Source of the DNA: an uncultured Oscillospiraceae bacterium
GTDB taxonomy: Bacteria; Bacillota; Clostridia; Oscillospirales; Oscillospiraceae
Reading direction: 5' to 3'
DNA: 5,819 nucleotides
NCBI GenBank assembly: GCA_947630345.1
Contig: CANRHF010000121.1
Location: forward strand, 1-5,819
Positions 1-5,750 of the stretch are shown piece by piece (the stretch's first letter is position 1; each line of letters begins with the position of its first letter). Under the pieces are notes generated by a model, which made no database searches, had not been told where the DNA came from, and saw nothing but the letters and a program-made list of their open reading frames with translations. The position numbers were made by a program, and so were the translations under genes.

Positions 1-543
1 CGGCTCCCCGGGCAGCCGCAGCAGGGCCCGGGCGTGGCGCTCGGTGAGGTTCGCGGCCCGGAGGGCGTCCAGCACCTGCTGGGAGTGGCGCAGAACGCGG
101 AGCTTGTTGGCCACGGCGCTCTGGCTCTTGCCCAGGAGCTTGGCGGCCTGCTCCTGACTCAGGTCCCAGGTCTCCATAAGCTTGGCGATGCCCCGGGCCT
201 CCTCCACGAAGTCCAGGTCCTGGCGCTGGAGATTCTCCACCAGGGCCGCCATGCCGGACTCCTGGCTGTCCATGCTCATGACGATGCAGGGGATCTCCGT
301 CAGGCCGGCCATCTGCCCGGCCCGGAGGCGGCGCTCCCCAGCGATCAGCTCATAGGCCGTCCCCACCCGGCGCACAGACAGGGGCTGCAAAATTCCGTGG
401 CGGCGGATGCTCTCCGCCAGCTCTCGGAGGGCGTCCTCCCGGAACCGCTCCCGGGGCTGGGCCGGGTTGGGGCGGATGGCCTTGGCCGGCAGGAACACCA
501 CCCGTCCGGTTTCCATATAGGTTTTCAGCTTTTGGCACTGCAT
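1..543 (-). CDS. noc: Nucleoid occlusion protein Noc (ParB family), C-terminus outside window
   Basis: The first 181 codons are open to the window edge; full Noc proteins are roughly 270-290 residues, so the C-terminal dimerisation domain is outside. Noc binds scattered chromosomal sites, spreads as a CTP-dependent clamp and keeps the division septum off the nucleoid. Visible parts: N-terminal ParB/Srx CTP-binding domain (about residues 15-110) with the GERRLRA box at 69-75 and ENLQR at 103-107, then a helix-turn-helix (about 126-152). The recognition region reads GKSQSAVANKLRVLR, which matches Noc (KxQSTIANKLRLL) rather than Spo0J/ParB (KSRPHIANHLRLL); this decides noc over parB. The start is ATG 543-541, preceded by AAGGGGG at 551-557; a later Met (residue 10) has no RBS. 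The short N-terminus shows no clear amphipathic membrane helix like that of Bacillus Noc. Family is certain; Noc versus ParB is likely. Confidence 0.85.
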   Translation of the reverse strand, partial: MQCQKLKTYMETGRVVFLPAKAIRPNPAQPRERFREDALRELAESIRRHGILQPLSVRRVGTAYELIAGERRLRAGQMAGLTEIPCIVMSMDSQESGMAALVENLQRQDLDFVEEARGIAKLMETWDLSQEQAAKLLGKSQSAVANKLRVLRHSQQVLDALRAANLTERHARALLRLPGEP

Positions 544-573
544 GACCGTTCCCCCTTGGTATAGACTGGGCCC

Positions 574-602
574 ATTGTACCCCAAAGGGAGGGACAAAAG
601 CC
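574..602 (-). promoter_or_regulatory. Possible noc promoter
   Basis: On the minus strand a TACAAT hexamer (574-579) lies 30 bases upstream of the noc start, a good -10 match. No convincing -35 is present; the best at suitable spacing is GCTTTT or GGCTTT around 596-602. A terminator lies just upstream, so noc needs its own promoter and this is the best candidate. Confidence 0.35.
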
Positions 603-621
603 CACGAACCAGCGCCCCCTT

Positions 622-642
622 AAAAAATCACCCTGGCGGGTG
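622..642 (-). terminator. Intrinsic terminator downstream of the glycosidase gene
   Basis: Read on the minus strand, CACCC (642-638) and GGGTG (633-629) form a 5-bp GC-rich stem with a 4-base loop, followed by A and six T (627-622). It lies about 70 bases past the stop of the family 2 hydrolase and before noc, the right place to end the VanZ-hydrolase transcript. The stem is short, so efficiency is uncertain. Confidence 0.5.
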
Positions 643-670
643 GGCAAGATTCCGCTTGCCTGCCTTTTTT
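643..670 (+). terminator. Second hairpin with T-run, plus orientation
   Basis: GGCAAG (643-648) and CTTGCC (655-660) pair perfectly around a 6-base loop, with six T at 665-670. Four bases separate stem and T-run, so it is a weak rightward terminator. No plus-strand gene ends here. On the minus strand the same hairpin would precede the one at 622-642 and may simply add structure to the 3' end of the hydrolase mRNA. Confidence 0.3.
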
Positions 671-710
671 CAGCAATTTCGATACCGAGCGGGCCCAGGA
701 GGTGTAACGA

Positions 711-2465
711 TTACCGCCAGACCGGCGCGCGTCTTGACCGCGGCGGCACGCCGCCCGGCTGAAGGGCCCCGGTGAGCCGGGCGGCCAGTGTAGCCATGGC
801 GGCGGGGTCCGCCTTCAGCACCTTCCGGTCATAGGTCAGCAGGCCGTTGATCTCGTCCTCCACGTCGCTGAGCTGGGTGTAGATGGCCCCGCACAGCCCC
901 TTGGGGATGGCGGGCTCGATCCGCTGGCGGTAGAGGGCCAGCAGCTCCGTCATATACTGCTCCCGGGTCCGGCAGGTTCGGTAGCCGTAGGCGTCGTCTG
1001 TGTTGGCCATGTGGCCCGGGGTGGGCAGGGTGTAGCCCCCAAACTCGCTGAGGACCAGGGGGCGCTTGCTCTTCCGCAGCTGCCCCCAGGGGCCGAAGTA
1101 GATGTGCCGGCTGTTCACATCCGTCTGCCCCCACCGGAACCAGCCCGAGGCGGTGTCGATGATCCGGCTGCCGTCCAGGGCCTTCAGCCGCCGGTAGGCG
1201 TCGGTGGAGCGAAACTGGCCCCAGCCCTCGTTGAAAATCGTCCAGTAGAGGATGCAGGGATGGTTGCGCAGCTGCCGTACCGTGGCCTCCATGCTCCGGT
1301 AGAAGGTCTCCCGGCCCTTGGGGTCCCGGTGAAGGCCCCCGTCGGGCCGCACCTGGAAGCCCACCGTGGGCAGGGCCGTGTCCCGGAGATAGCGGTACTG
1401 TCCATTATTCACCATGTCCTGGAAAACCACCATCCCCAGCCGGTCGCACTGGTAGTAAAATTCCTCCGGCTCCACTTTGATGTGCTTGCGCAGGGTGTTG
1501 AACCCCAGCTCCTTCATGGCCTGAATGTCCTGGGCGTAGCACCCAGGGTCGGGGGCAGTGAGCAGGCCGTCGGGCCAGTACCCCTGATCCAGCAGGCCGT
1601 GGAAAAAGTAGGGCTCTCCGTTGAGGCAGATCCTGGGGATCCCCGCCACCTGCCGGATGTCCACGGTCCGCAGGGCGAAGTAGCTCTCCACCCGGTCCTC
1701 CCCCATTTCCAGGGTAAAGGCATAGAGCCAGGGATCCTCCGGGCTCCACAGCCGGGGATTCTCCGGCGTGATCACCGCCCGGCCCTTTTCCAGGGGAAAC
1801 ACCTGGCCGTCTTCCAGGATCACCCGTCCGGGGATCGTGGGTTTTCCCGTGTCGATCACCGCCCGGCGGCAGTCGGTCTGGATATCCAGCCGTTCGATGT
1901 AGGTCTCCGGCACCGATTCCAGCCACACGGACTGGTAAATTCCGGAGACGGGGGTGTACCACATGCCGCCCCGCTTTTTAGGCTCTACCTGCTTGCCGTA
2001 GGGCTGGGAAAGATCCCGCAGATCGTCCCGGACCCGGAGCAGCAGCACCGCCTCCCCATCCGGGAGGAAGGGGGTGATGTCGAAGGTCATGGCCTCGTAG
2101 CCCCCCAGGTGGCGCCCCGCGTGGGCGCCGCCCACGAAGCAGTCCAGCTCCTGGTCCGCCGCGCCGATGTGGAGCAGCACCCTTCCCCGGAAAAAGCCCG
2201 CCGGGAGCGCCAGGCGCCGCCGGTAAAATAAGTAACTTCCCTCGGGGAAGTGCTCCCCCACGCCGGAAAGGGCGCTTTCCGGGCAGAAGGGGACCAGAAT
2301 CGACCGGTCGAACCGCTCCGGCGGCTCCTTGTCAGCCGAAACGGCAAATTCCCAGATGCCGTTCAAACACAGGAAGCTGTCCCGCCGCAGCTGGGGGCGG
2401 GGATAGATCTGCCAGGGAGTGCCGGAGAGGGTCTCGCCCTGGCGGGTATAGAGCTGGGTAAGCAT
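711..2465 (-). CDS. Glycoside hydrolase family 2 (beta-galactosidase/glucuronidase-like), cytoplasmic
   Basis: A 584-residue retaining glycosidase of family GH2. It has an N-terminal jelly-roll sugar-binding domain (about 25-180), a short immunoglobulin-like domain (about 185-270) and a TIM barrel (about 275-570). The acid/base is Glu413 in FNEGWGQF, after the typical HPCILYW strand. The nucleophile is Glu474 in VLSEFGG. The segment YTQLSDVEDEINGLLTYDRK (529-548) is a common GH2 barrel end. There is no signal peptide, so it should act on imported sugars or glycosides. Its length is typical of compact Firmicutes GH2 enzymes and much shorter than LacZ; the substrate cannot be told from sequence. 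The start ATG has GGAGG at ideal spacing. It is the second gene after the VanZ-like gene. The catalytic residues are intact, so it should be active. Confidence 0.92.
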   Translation of the reverse strand: MLTQLYTRQGETLSGTPWQIYPRPQLRRDSFLCLNGIWEFAVSADKEPPERFDRSILVPFCPESALSGVGEHFPEGSYLFYRRRLALPAGFFRGRVLLHIGAADQELDCFVGGAHAGRHLGGYEAMTFDITPFLPDGEAVLLLRVRDDLRDLSQPYGKQVEPKKRGGMWYTPVSGIYQSVWLESVPETYIERLDIQTDCRRAVIDTGKPTIPGRVILEDGQVFPLEKGRAVITPENPRLWSPEDPWLYAFTLEMGEDRVESYFALRTVDIRQVAGIPRICLNGEPYFFHGLLDQGYWPDGLLTAPDPGCYAQDIQAMKELGFNTLRKHIKVEPEEFYYQCDRLGMVVFQDMVNNGQYRYLRDTALPTVGFQVRPDGGLHRDPKGRETFYRSMEATVRQLRNHPCILYWTIFNEGWGQFRSTDAYRRLKALDGSRIIDTASGWFRWGQTDVNSRHIYFGPWGQLRKSKRPLVLSEFGGYTLPTPGHMANTDDAYGYRTCRTREQYMTELLALYRQRIEPAIPKGLCGAIYTQLSDVEDEINGLLTYDRKVLKADPAAMATLAARLTGALQPGGVPPRSRRAPVWR

Positions 2466-2470
2466 AGCGC

Positions 2471-2480
2471 GCCTCCTTTC
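2471..2480 (-). promoter_or_regulatory. RBS of the GH2 gene overlapping the upstream stop codon
   Basis: GAAAGGAGGC on the minus strand places AGGAGG 6-7 bases before the hydrolase ATG. The RBS overlaps the TGA stop of the VanZ-like gene (2481-2479). This fixes the hydrolase start and suggests translational coupling within one transcript. Confidence 0.75.
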
Positions 2481-3006
2481 ACGGTGTTTGGTTCTTTCGC
2501 AGAAAGTTCAGGATCCGGTCCGTGACCGGCCGGAACAGGAAGTAAAGGCCGTACCCCAGCAACCCGCCTGTCCCGTTGGTGATCAGGTCCGTGATATCCG
2601 AGGACCGGCCGCCGCTGAGAAGGGGCTGGAGCAGCTCGATCCCCAGGCTCATCAGAAGGCAGAAAAACACGGTCTGGGAGCATTTTGCCGCCCCGTTCCG
2701 GGTCAGCGGATACAAAAAGCCGAAAGGCACGGTCAAAAGCACGTTCAGCACGATCTGCCGGAGATAATCCCCCCGCCCCAGGGACACGTCGATAAACGGC
2801 ACCAGATTCATGGGGGTATAGGGGTGGTCCAGCACGAAGAGGAGCGACGAAATGACGGGCATCAGGGTAAAAAACAGCACGGCAGAGAGATACACATACA
2901 TCAGCGTGTTGACCAGGAGCCTGTCCCAGCCCTTTTTCCGCCATCTTGGGAAAAACGCAAAGGCGTACAGCAGCGCCAGCGCGATAAAATCGATCAGGTA
3001 GTTCAT
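2479..3006 (-). CDS. VanZ-like family integral membrane protein
   Basis: A 175-residue membrane protein with about five hydrophobic segments (roughly 2-20, 32-58, 85-103, 110-128 and 142-160). VanZ-like signatures are visible: MNLVPFIDV (66-74), LNVLLTVPFGFLYPL (87-101), SLGIELLQ (120-127) and RSSDITDLITNGTGGLLGYG (134-153). VanZ of enterococci gives low-level teicoplanin resistance, but most family members are of unknown function, so resistance should not be assumed. The reading frame stays open to an ATG at 3096. I chose ATG 3006 because AGAAGGGG precedes it, the protein then begins directly with a membrane helix, and the likely promoter (3038-3066) lies downstream of the longer start. It is first in an apparent operon with the GH2 gene, 13 bases apart. 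Confidence 0.88.
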   Translation of the reverse strand: MNYLIDFIALALLYAFAFFPRWRKKGWDRLLVNTLMYVYLSAVLFFTLMPVISSLLFVLDHPYTPMNLVPFIDVSLGRGDYLRQIVLNVLLTVPFGFLYPLTRNGAAKCSQTVFFCLLMSLGIELLQPLLSGGRSSDITDLITNGTGGLLGYGLYFLFRPVTDRILNFLRKNQTP

Positions 3007-3037
3007 AGGACCCCTTCTTTTCCAAGCCTTCCTTGTA

Positions 3038-3066
3038 ATTATAGCACACTTTTGATTCGGAGGAAA
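3038..3066 (-). promoter_or_regulatory. Extended -10 promoter of the VanZ-GH2 operon
   Basis: On the minus strand TGCTATAAT (3046-3038) is a perfect extended -10 element. The -35 at 17-base spacing is poor (TTTCCT, 3066-3061), which is tolerated with an extended -10. Transcription would begin near 3031, giving a leader of about 25 bases that holds the RBS of the VanZ-like gene. Confidence 0.65.
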
Positions 3067-3179
3067 GTAAAAATACACGGTTCTTTCATCTTTCATTCTT
3101 CAAAAGTACGGATAATACAGGAAAAATATGGCACAATTCGGCAGACTGTGATTTTTTATACGGAGCTTTAAAAAAGTTG

Positions 3180-3208
3180 TTGCAATTCCCGACACGCTAT
3201 GTTAATAT
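3180..3208 (+). promoter_or_regulatory. Probable promoter of the DUF2752-TM2 pair
   Basis: TTGCAA (3180-3185) and TAATAT (3203-3208) are separated by 17 bases, each matching four of six consensus positions. The predicted start near 3215 would leave only a short leader before the ATG at 3228, with GGGGGA (3215-3220) at its very beginning. It is divergent from the VanZ promoter, with about 110 AT-rich bases between. Confidence 0.4.
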
Positions 3209-3227
3209 TTTGTTGGGGGATGAGGGT

Positions 3228-3590
3228 ATGCGCAAGCCGTCCCACTTGGGTTTCAAGCTATTTCTTCTTGCCGCCTGCGCCGCGGTGATGGGGGTTTGGG
3301 CTCTCTTGTTCGGCTTTTGCCCGATCCGCGCGTTCACCGGCGTCATCTGTCCCAGCTGCGGCATGAGCCGGGCTTGGCTGGCGGCGCTGCGGCTGGATCT
3401 GGGGGCGGCGTTCTTCTATCACCCCATGTTCTGGATCGTTCCGGCTGCTGCCGCGCTGTGGCTTTTTGACTTTCAGCCGCTGCGGTCCAAGCGGGCAAAC
3501 ACTTGGCTGCTGGCCGCCCTGGGCATTGGGTTCGCGGTGTGCTATTTTGTCCGGCTGGCAATGTTTTTACATGGTGATCTCTTCATATAA
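3228..3590 (+). CDS. DUF2752 family membrane protein
   Basis: A 120-residue protein with three hydrophobic segments (about 8-30, 62-82 and 92-112). It carries the DUF2752 signature: Cys31-Pro, then TGVICPSCGMSRA (37-49) with Cys41 and Cys44, then a helix with HPMFWIVP (65-72). The CPxCG pair suggests metal binding or a redox site at the membrane face; the family's function is unknown. ATG 3228 is chosen because GGGGGA lies 7 bases upstream; the frame extends back only through non-ATG codons that overlap the probable promoter. The next gene, a zinc-ribbon TM2 protein, starts 25 bases after its stop in the same direction, so the two are likely co-transcribed. Confidence 0.85.
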   Translation: MRKPSHLGFKLFLLAACAAVMGVWALLFGFCPIRAFTGVICPSCGMSRAWLAALRLDLGAAFFYHPMFWIVPAAAALWLFDFQPLRSKRANTWLLAALGIGFAVCYFVRLAMFLHGDLFI

Positions 3591-3615
3591 CGCAAATCAC
3601 AAGGAGGAAAATGAT

Positions 3616-4017
3616 ATGTTCTGTAAAAACTGCGGGAATCCCATGGACCCCAACGCGGTGGTCTGTGTCCGGTGCGGCTGCGCCAAGGGCACCGGCATTT
3701 CCTACTGCCCCAACTGCGGCGCTCCCACGGCGCCTGGCGCGGCGGTCTGCCTGAAGTGCGGCTCCGCCTTGACCACCGCCGCCACCGGCGGCAAGAGCAA
3801 GCTGGCCGCCGGCCTGCTGGGCATTTTCCTGGGCAGTCTGGGCATCCACAACTTCTACCTGGGCTATACCGGCAAGGCGGTGGCCCAGCTGCTGATCTCC
3901 GTGCTGACCTGCGGCGTCTGTGCCATCGTCAGCGAGGTCTGGGGCCTGATCGAGGGTATTATGATCCTCACCGGCAAGATCGACAAGGACGCCCAGGGCA
4001 TGGCCCTGACGGACTAG
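3616..4017 (+). CDS. TM2 domain protein with two N-terminal zinc ribbons
   Basis: A 133-residue protein. Two CxxC...CxxC zinc ribbons lie at the N-terminus (Cys3/6/17/20 and Cys31/34/45/48), then a short linker. A TM2 domain (about 61-120) follows, made of two membrane helices around the characteristic GSLGIHNFYLGYTGKAVAQL turn (73-92). TM2 proteins are widespread membrane proteins of unclear function; the ribbons should face the cytoplasm. AAGGAGG at 3601-3607 sits 8 bases before the ATG, an excellent RBS. An ATG at 3611 is out of frame. The gene is second after DUF2752 and is followed by a strong terminator, so the pair forms a compact unit. Confidence 0.92.
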   Translation: MFCKNCGNPMDPNAVVCVRCGCAKGTGISYCPNCGAPTAPGAAVCLKCGSALTTAATGGKSKLAAGLLGIFLGSLGIHNFYLGYTGKAVAQLLISVLTCGVCAIVSEVWGLIEGIMILTGKIDKDAQGMALTD

Positions 4018-4049
4018 TTCCCGTCTATCCCGTTTCAAAAGAATCTGTC

Positions 4050-4093
4050 AAAAAAGCTGGGGCCAGGCGCGTCGCCTGACCCCGGCTTTTTTT
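4050..4093. terminator. Strong bidirectional intrinsic terminator
   Basis: A long near-perfect hairpin: CAGGCG (4064-4069) pairs with CGCCTG (4073-4078) around a 3-base loop. One C/A mismatch follows, then GGGG with CCCC, a T-G wobble and GC with GC. The stem is flanked by six A (4050-4055) and seven T (4087-4093). It can end the DUF2752-TM2 transcript rightward and the convergent methyltransferase transcript leftward. Confidence 0.92.
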
Positions 4094-4147
4094 ATTCGGA
4101 CCGCCGGAGCTGCTCTCGGTCCCCGGCCCCTTCCCCGGGAAAGGGAC

Positions 4148-4786
4148 TTACATCGTCTCGGGCCGGGCGGGATAGAGGTAATACCGGGTGAAGGTCTCCC
4201 GGGTGCTGTCCGGCAGATCCTTCACCGTCTGGAATCCCGCCGTTTCAAACTCTTCCCCGTACACCGGATGATAATAGATCACCCAAATATCCCGGTTCCG
4301 GGCCTTCTGGCTTTCGATCAGCTTCTCCACCACCGCGTGGAACACCGGCCGCCCAAAGGGGTTGTAGAAATAGAACACGTCGTAGTCCCCGTAGCCGTCA
4401 AATTCCGCCGCGTTGGCTTGGATGCAGGCCACGTCCAGCTTTAGCTTTTCCATGTTCCGCTTTGCAATGCTCAGAAGATGCTCGTCCAGGTCCAGCCCCG
4501 CCACCTTGCCATAGCCGCTCTCCTTGGCGCAGCGCATACACATTCCCTTGCCGCAGCCCACGTCCAGGAAGGCCGCCTCCTCCGGCCGCACGGGGACCTC
4601 CAAAAGCATCTTCTTCATGGCGCTGGGGTCGGTCATGCTGTACCCGTGAAATTCCTCCACCTGCCGGTGCTCGTCGCCCACATAGAACAGGCTGAAATCC
4701 AGGCCGTGGAGCTTCTCGTCCACATATTGGCCGAAAAATTTGACCCATCGCCGGGCCCGGACGTAAAAATGTTCCTTCCGATTCAT
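4148..4786 (-). CDS. Class I SAM-dependent methyltransferase
   Basis: A 212-residue Rossmann-fold methyltransferase of unknown substrate. Motif I (SAM binding) is FLDVGCGKG at 73-81. The acidic end of strand 2 is GLDLD at 97-101, expected to contact the SAM ribose. The strand-4 motif is YDVFYFYNPFG at 135-145, with NPFG in the place of the catalytic-loop NPPY/DPP-type motif. The N-terminal ~70 residues form a helical extension rich in charged and aromatic residues, probably the substrate cap. ATG 4786 is chosen because GGAGG (4798-4794) lies 7 bases upstream; the frame extends 14 codons further but without an RBS. It is monocistronic, with its own promoter and the shared terminator. The NPFG motif could suit an N-methyltransferase of nucleic acid or protein, but this is speculation. 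Confidence 0.88.
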   Translation of the reverse strand: MNRKEHFYVRARRWVKFFGQYVDEKLHGLDFSLFYVGDEHRQVEEFHGYSMTDPSAMKKMLLEVPVRPEEAAFLDVGCGKGMCMRCAKESGYGKVAGLDLDEHLLSIAKRNMEKLKLDVACIQANAAEFDGYGDYDVFYFYNPFGRPVFHAVVEKLIESQKARNRDIWVIYYHPVYGEEFETAGFQTVKDLPDSTRETFTRYYLYPARPETM

Positions 4787-4852
4787 GGTTCCGCCTCCAG
4801 AGTATTCAGATCGGACCCCGGCGGGCAAACCGGCCCAAAGCCCGATCCTCCG

Positions 4853-4880
4853 GCCGCCGAAAGGTCGATCCCTCGGCGGC
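4853..4880 (-). promoter_or_regulatory. Perfect 8-bp hairpin in the methyltransferase leader
   Basis: GCCGCCGA (4853-4860) and TCGGCGGC (4873-4880) are perfect inverted repeats with a 12-base loop that can pair two further GC bases. It lies near the 5' end of the predicted leader of about 113 nt. No T-run follows, so it is not a terminator; it may protect the 5' end, bind a regulator as DNA, or be part of a larger fold with the GC-rich downstream leader. Confidence 0.5.
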
Positions 4881-4905
4881 TGGTTTACAGAAAATTACCT
4901 TTCCT

Positions 4906-4934
4906 ATTCTACATGGTTTTATCATTGATTTCAA
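4906..4934 (-). promoter_or_regulatory. Sigma-A-type promoter of the methyltransferase
   Basis: On the minus strand TTGAAA (4934-4929) and TAGAAT (4911-4906) are separated by exactly 17 bases, each with five of six consensus matches. Transcription would begin near 4899, giving a leader of about 113 bases to the ATG at 4786. Confidence 0.75.
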
Positions 4935-5084
4935 GAGGTAATATTCCCATTTTTGGTGAAATAATAGCCCTTGCCGATAGGCGGAATGGTCGAAAAGATC
5001 AAACTTGCCGGAATTTGAAATGGCCCGCGTGAAGACGGGCATGGCAAACGCAAAGCAAAAGATACGCAAAAAGCGGAGAAAATA
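4935..5084. other. AT-rich intergenic stretch at the edge of the mobile-element scar
   Basis: No convincing gene is seen on either strand. Composition shifts from the GC-rich DNA to the left. The plus frame that later encodes the PBECR2-like fragment is already open from 5033, so part of this stretch could be degraded coding sequence of the same element. No clean direct or inverted repeats marking an insertion end were found. Confidence 0.5.
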
Positions 5085-5112
5085 TTGATATTTCCCCAAA
5101 AGCTGCTACAAT
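5085..5112 (+). promoter_or_regulatory. Probable promoter of the PBECR2-like gene
   Basis: TTGATA (5085-5090) and TACAAT (5107-5112) are separated by 16 bases, each with five of six consensus matches. Transcription would begin near 5119, before the GGTGGAG (5135-5141) and GTG (5147) that start the nuclease-fold fragment. Confidence 0.55.
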
Positions 5113-5146
5113 AAAAGAAAAAGCGGCAGACGGCGGTGGAGCAGCA

Positions 5147-5293
5147 GTGCGGACTATCGGAAAGATCGACATTGAAAAATATAAATGCATCACACCAGAC
5201 ATCACAACCGACGAGGTGATCATTACTGAAGAACGGATCGCGCATATTCAAGAGCGGCATCCCGGCGATTTTGAGCGAGTCTGGTCGTTTCTG
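5147..5293 (+). pseudogene. N-terminal fragment of a PBECR2-type nuclease-fold protein
   Basis: About 49 codons, recognised from memory of the family by RTIGKIDIEKYKC (2-14), TTDEVIITEERIAHIQERHP (20-39) and GDFERVWSF (40-48). These match the start of PBECR2 proteins (phage-Barnase-EndoU-ColicinE5/D-RelE-like nuclease fold), small phage- and mobile-element-linked predicted RNases. The second half, with most of the predicted fold, is missing: after about 5293 the DNA encodes a serine recombinase in another frame. This frame then continues only as nonsense sequence to a stop at 5566. The start is taken as GTG 5147, five bases after GGTGGAG and downstream of a good promoter. The frame is open back to 5033, so the fragment could instead belong to a longer protein. 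Assignment is by motif recall, not a search. Confidence 0.6.
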
Positions 5294-5750
5294 CAAGCAG
5301 GGCAAGATCGACATGATCATCACCAAGTCCATCGCCCGGTTTTCCCGAAATACCGTAGACTGCCTGCAACACACCCGCCTGCTCAAAGACTTGGGCGTGG
5401 ACGTCTTCTTCGAGGAACAGGGCATCCACAGTATCCAGCCGGGCGCGGAATTTTACATCACCATCTATGGGAGCGTGGCCCAGAGCGAATCGGAGAACAT
5501 CAGCGCCAACGTCCGCTGGGGCAAAGCGCAGAGCGCCAAGGAAGGGCGTGTGGCGTTCCACTATGAAACTTTTCTTGGTTATCGCAAAGGCGCGGACGGT
5601 GGGCCGGAAATCGTTCCAGAAGAAGCCGAAACCGTGCGGCTGATCTACAGCCGCTTCCTCGCGGGCGACAGCTACACGGTGATTGCCCGAACGCTGGAAA
5701 GGGAAGGGATTCCTTCGCCTTGCGGGAAAGAGAAATGGAGCGAAACATAG
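5271..5750 (+). pseudogene. Large serine recombinase fragment, both ends missing
   Basis: Similarity to Clostridia-type large serine recombinases starts at about 5286 (CKQGKIDMIITKSIARFSRN). It continues through the rest of the resolvase domain (VDCLQHTRLLKDLGVDVFFE, then SVAQSESENISANVRWG). It then enters the recombinase DNA-binding domain (FLGYRKGADGGPEIVPEEAE, then EREGIPSPCGKEKW). The fragment is about 155 residues; intact members have some 500 or more. The N-terminal YxRVS region with the catalytic serine is absent, and so are the rest of the DNA-binding domain, the zinc ribbon and the coiled coil. It cannot catalyse recombination. The frame stops at TAG 5748-5750, just after KEKWSET, where family members continue. 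The first codon of the frame is TTG with no RBS, so it is probably not translated as a separate protein. Confidence 0.85.

Noticed and set aside
34..564. Plus-strand open frame of 176 codons over noc
   Set aside because: Antisense shadow of noc, whose frame shows clear ParB motifs; no RBS and no recognisable protein.
1011..2231. Plus-strand open frame of 406 codons opposite the GH2 gene
   Set aside because: GC-rich antisense frame; the minus strand encodes a full GH2 enzyme with both catalytic glutamates.
2363..3049. Minus-strand frame of 228 codons over the VanZ/GH2 junction
   Set aside because: Overlaps two real genes in another frame; no membrane pattern or family features and no suitable RBS.
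3082..3099. Short repeated TTTCAT/TTTCATTCTTC motif
   Set aside because: Only two imperfect short copies; too little to call a repeat or operator.
2488..3171. Plus-strand frame of 227 codons opposite the VanZ-like gene
   Set aside because: Low-complexity, Gln/His-rich antisense translation; runs through both divergent promoters.
4478..5032. Plus-strand frame of 184 codons opposite the methyltransferase
   Set aside because: Antisense to clear Rossmann motifs and crosses the methyltransferase promoter region.
5020..5088. Very basic 22-codon frame on the plus strand beginning MARVKTG
   Set aside because: The beginning recalls ribosomal protein L20 but the rest does not; weak RBS, the frame is open upstream without a clear start, and a stop follows quickly. 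Probably chance in A-rich DNA.
4806..5099. Minus-strand frame of 97 codons upstream of the methyltransferase
   Set aside because: Covers the methyltransferase promoter and leader, has no RBS, and the translation shows no coherent domain.
4931..5425. Minus-strand frame of 164 codons
   Set aside because: Antisense to the PBECR2-like and recombinase fragments; Ser/Cys-rich shadow translation.
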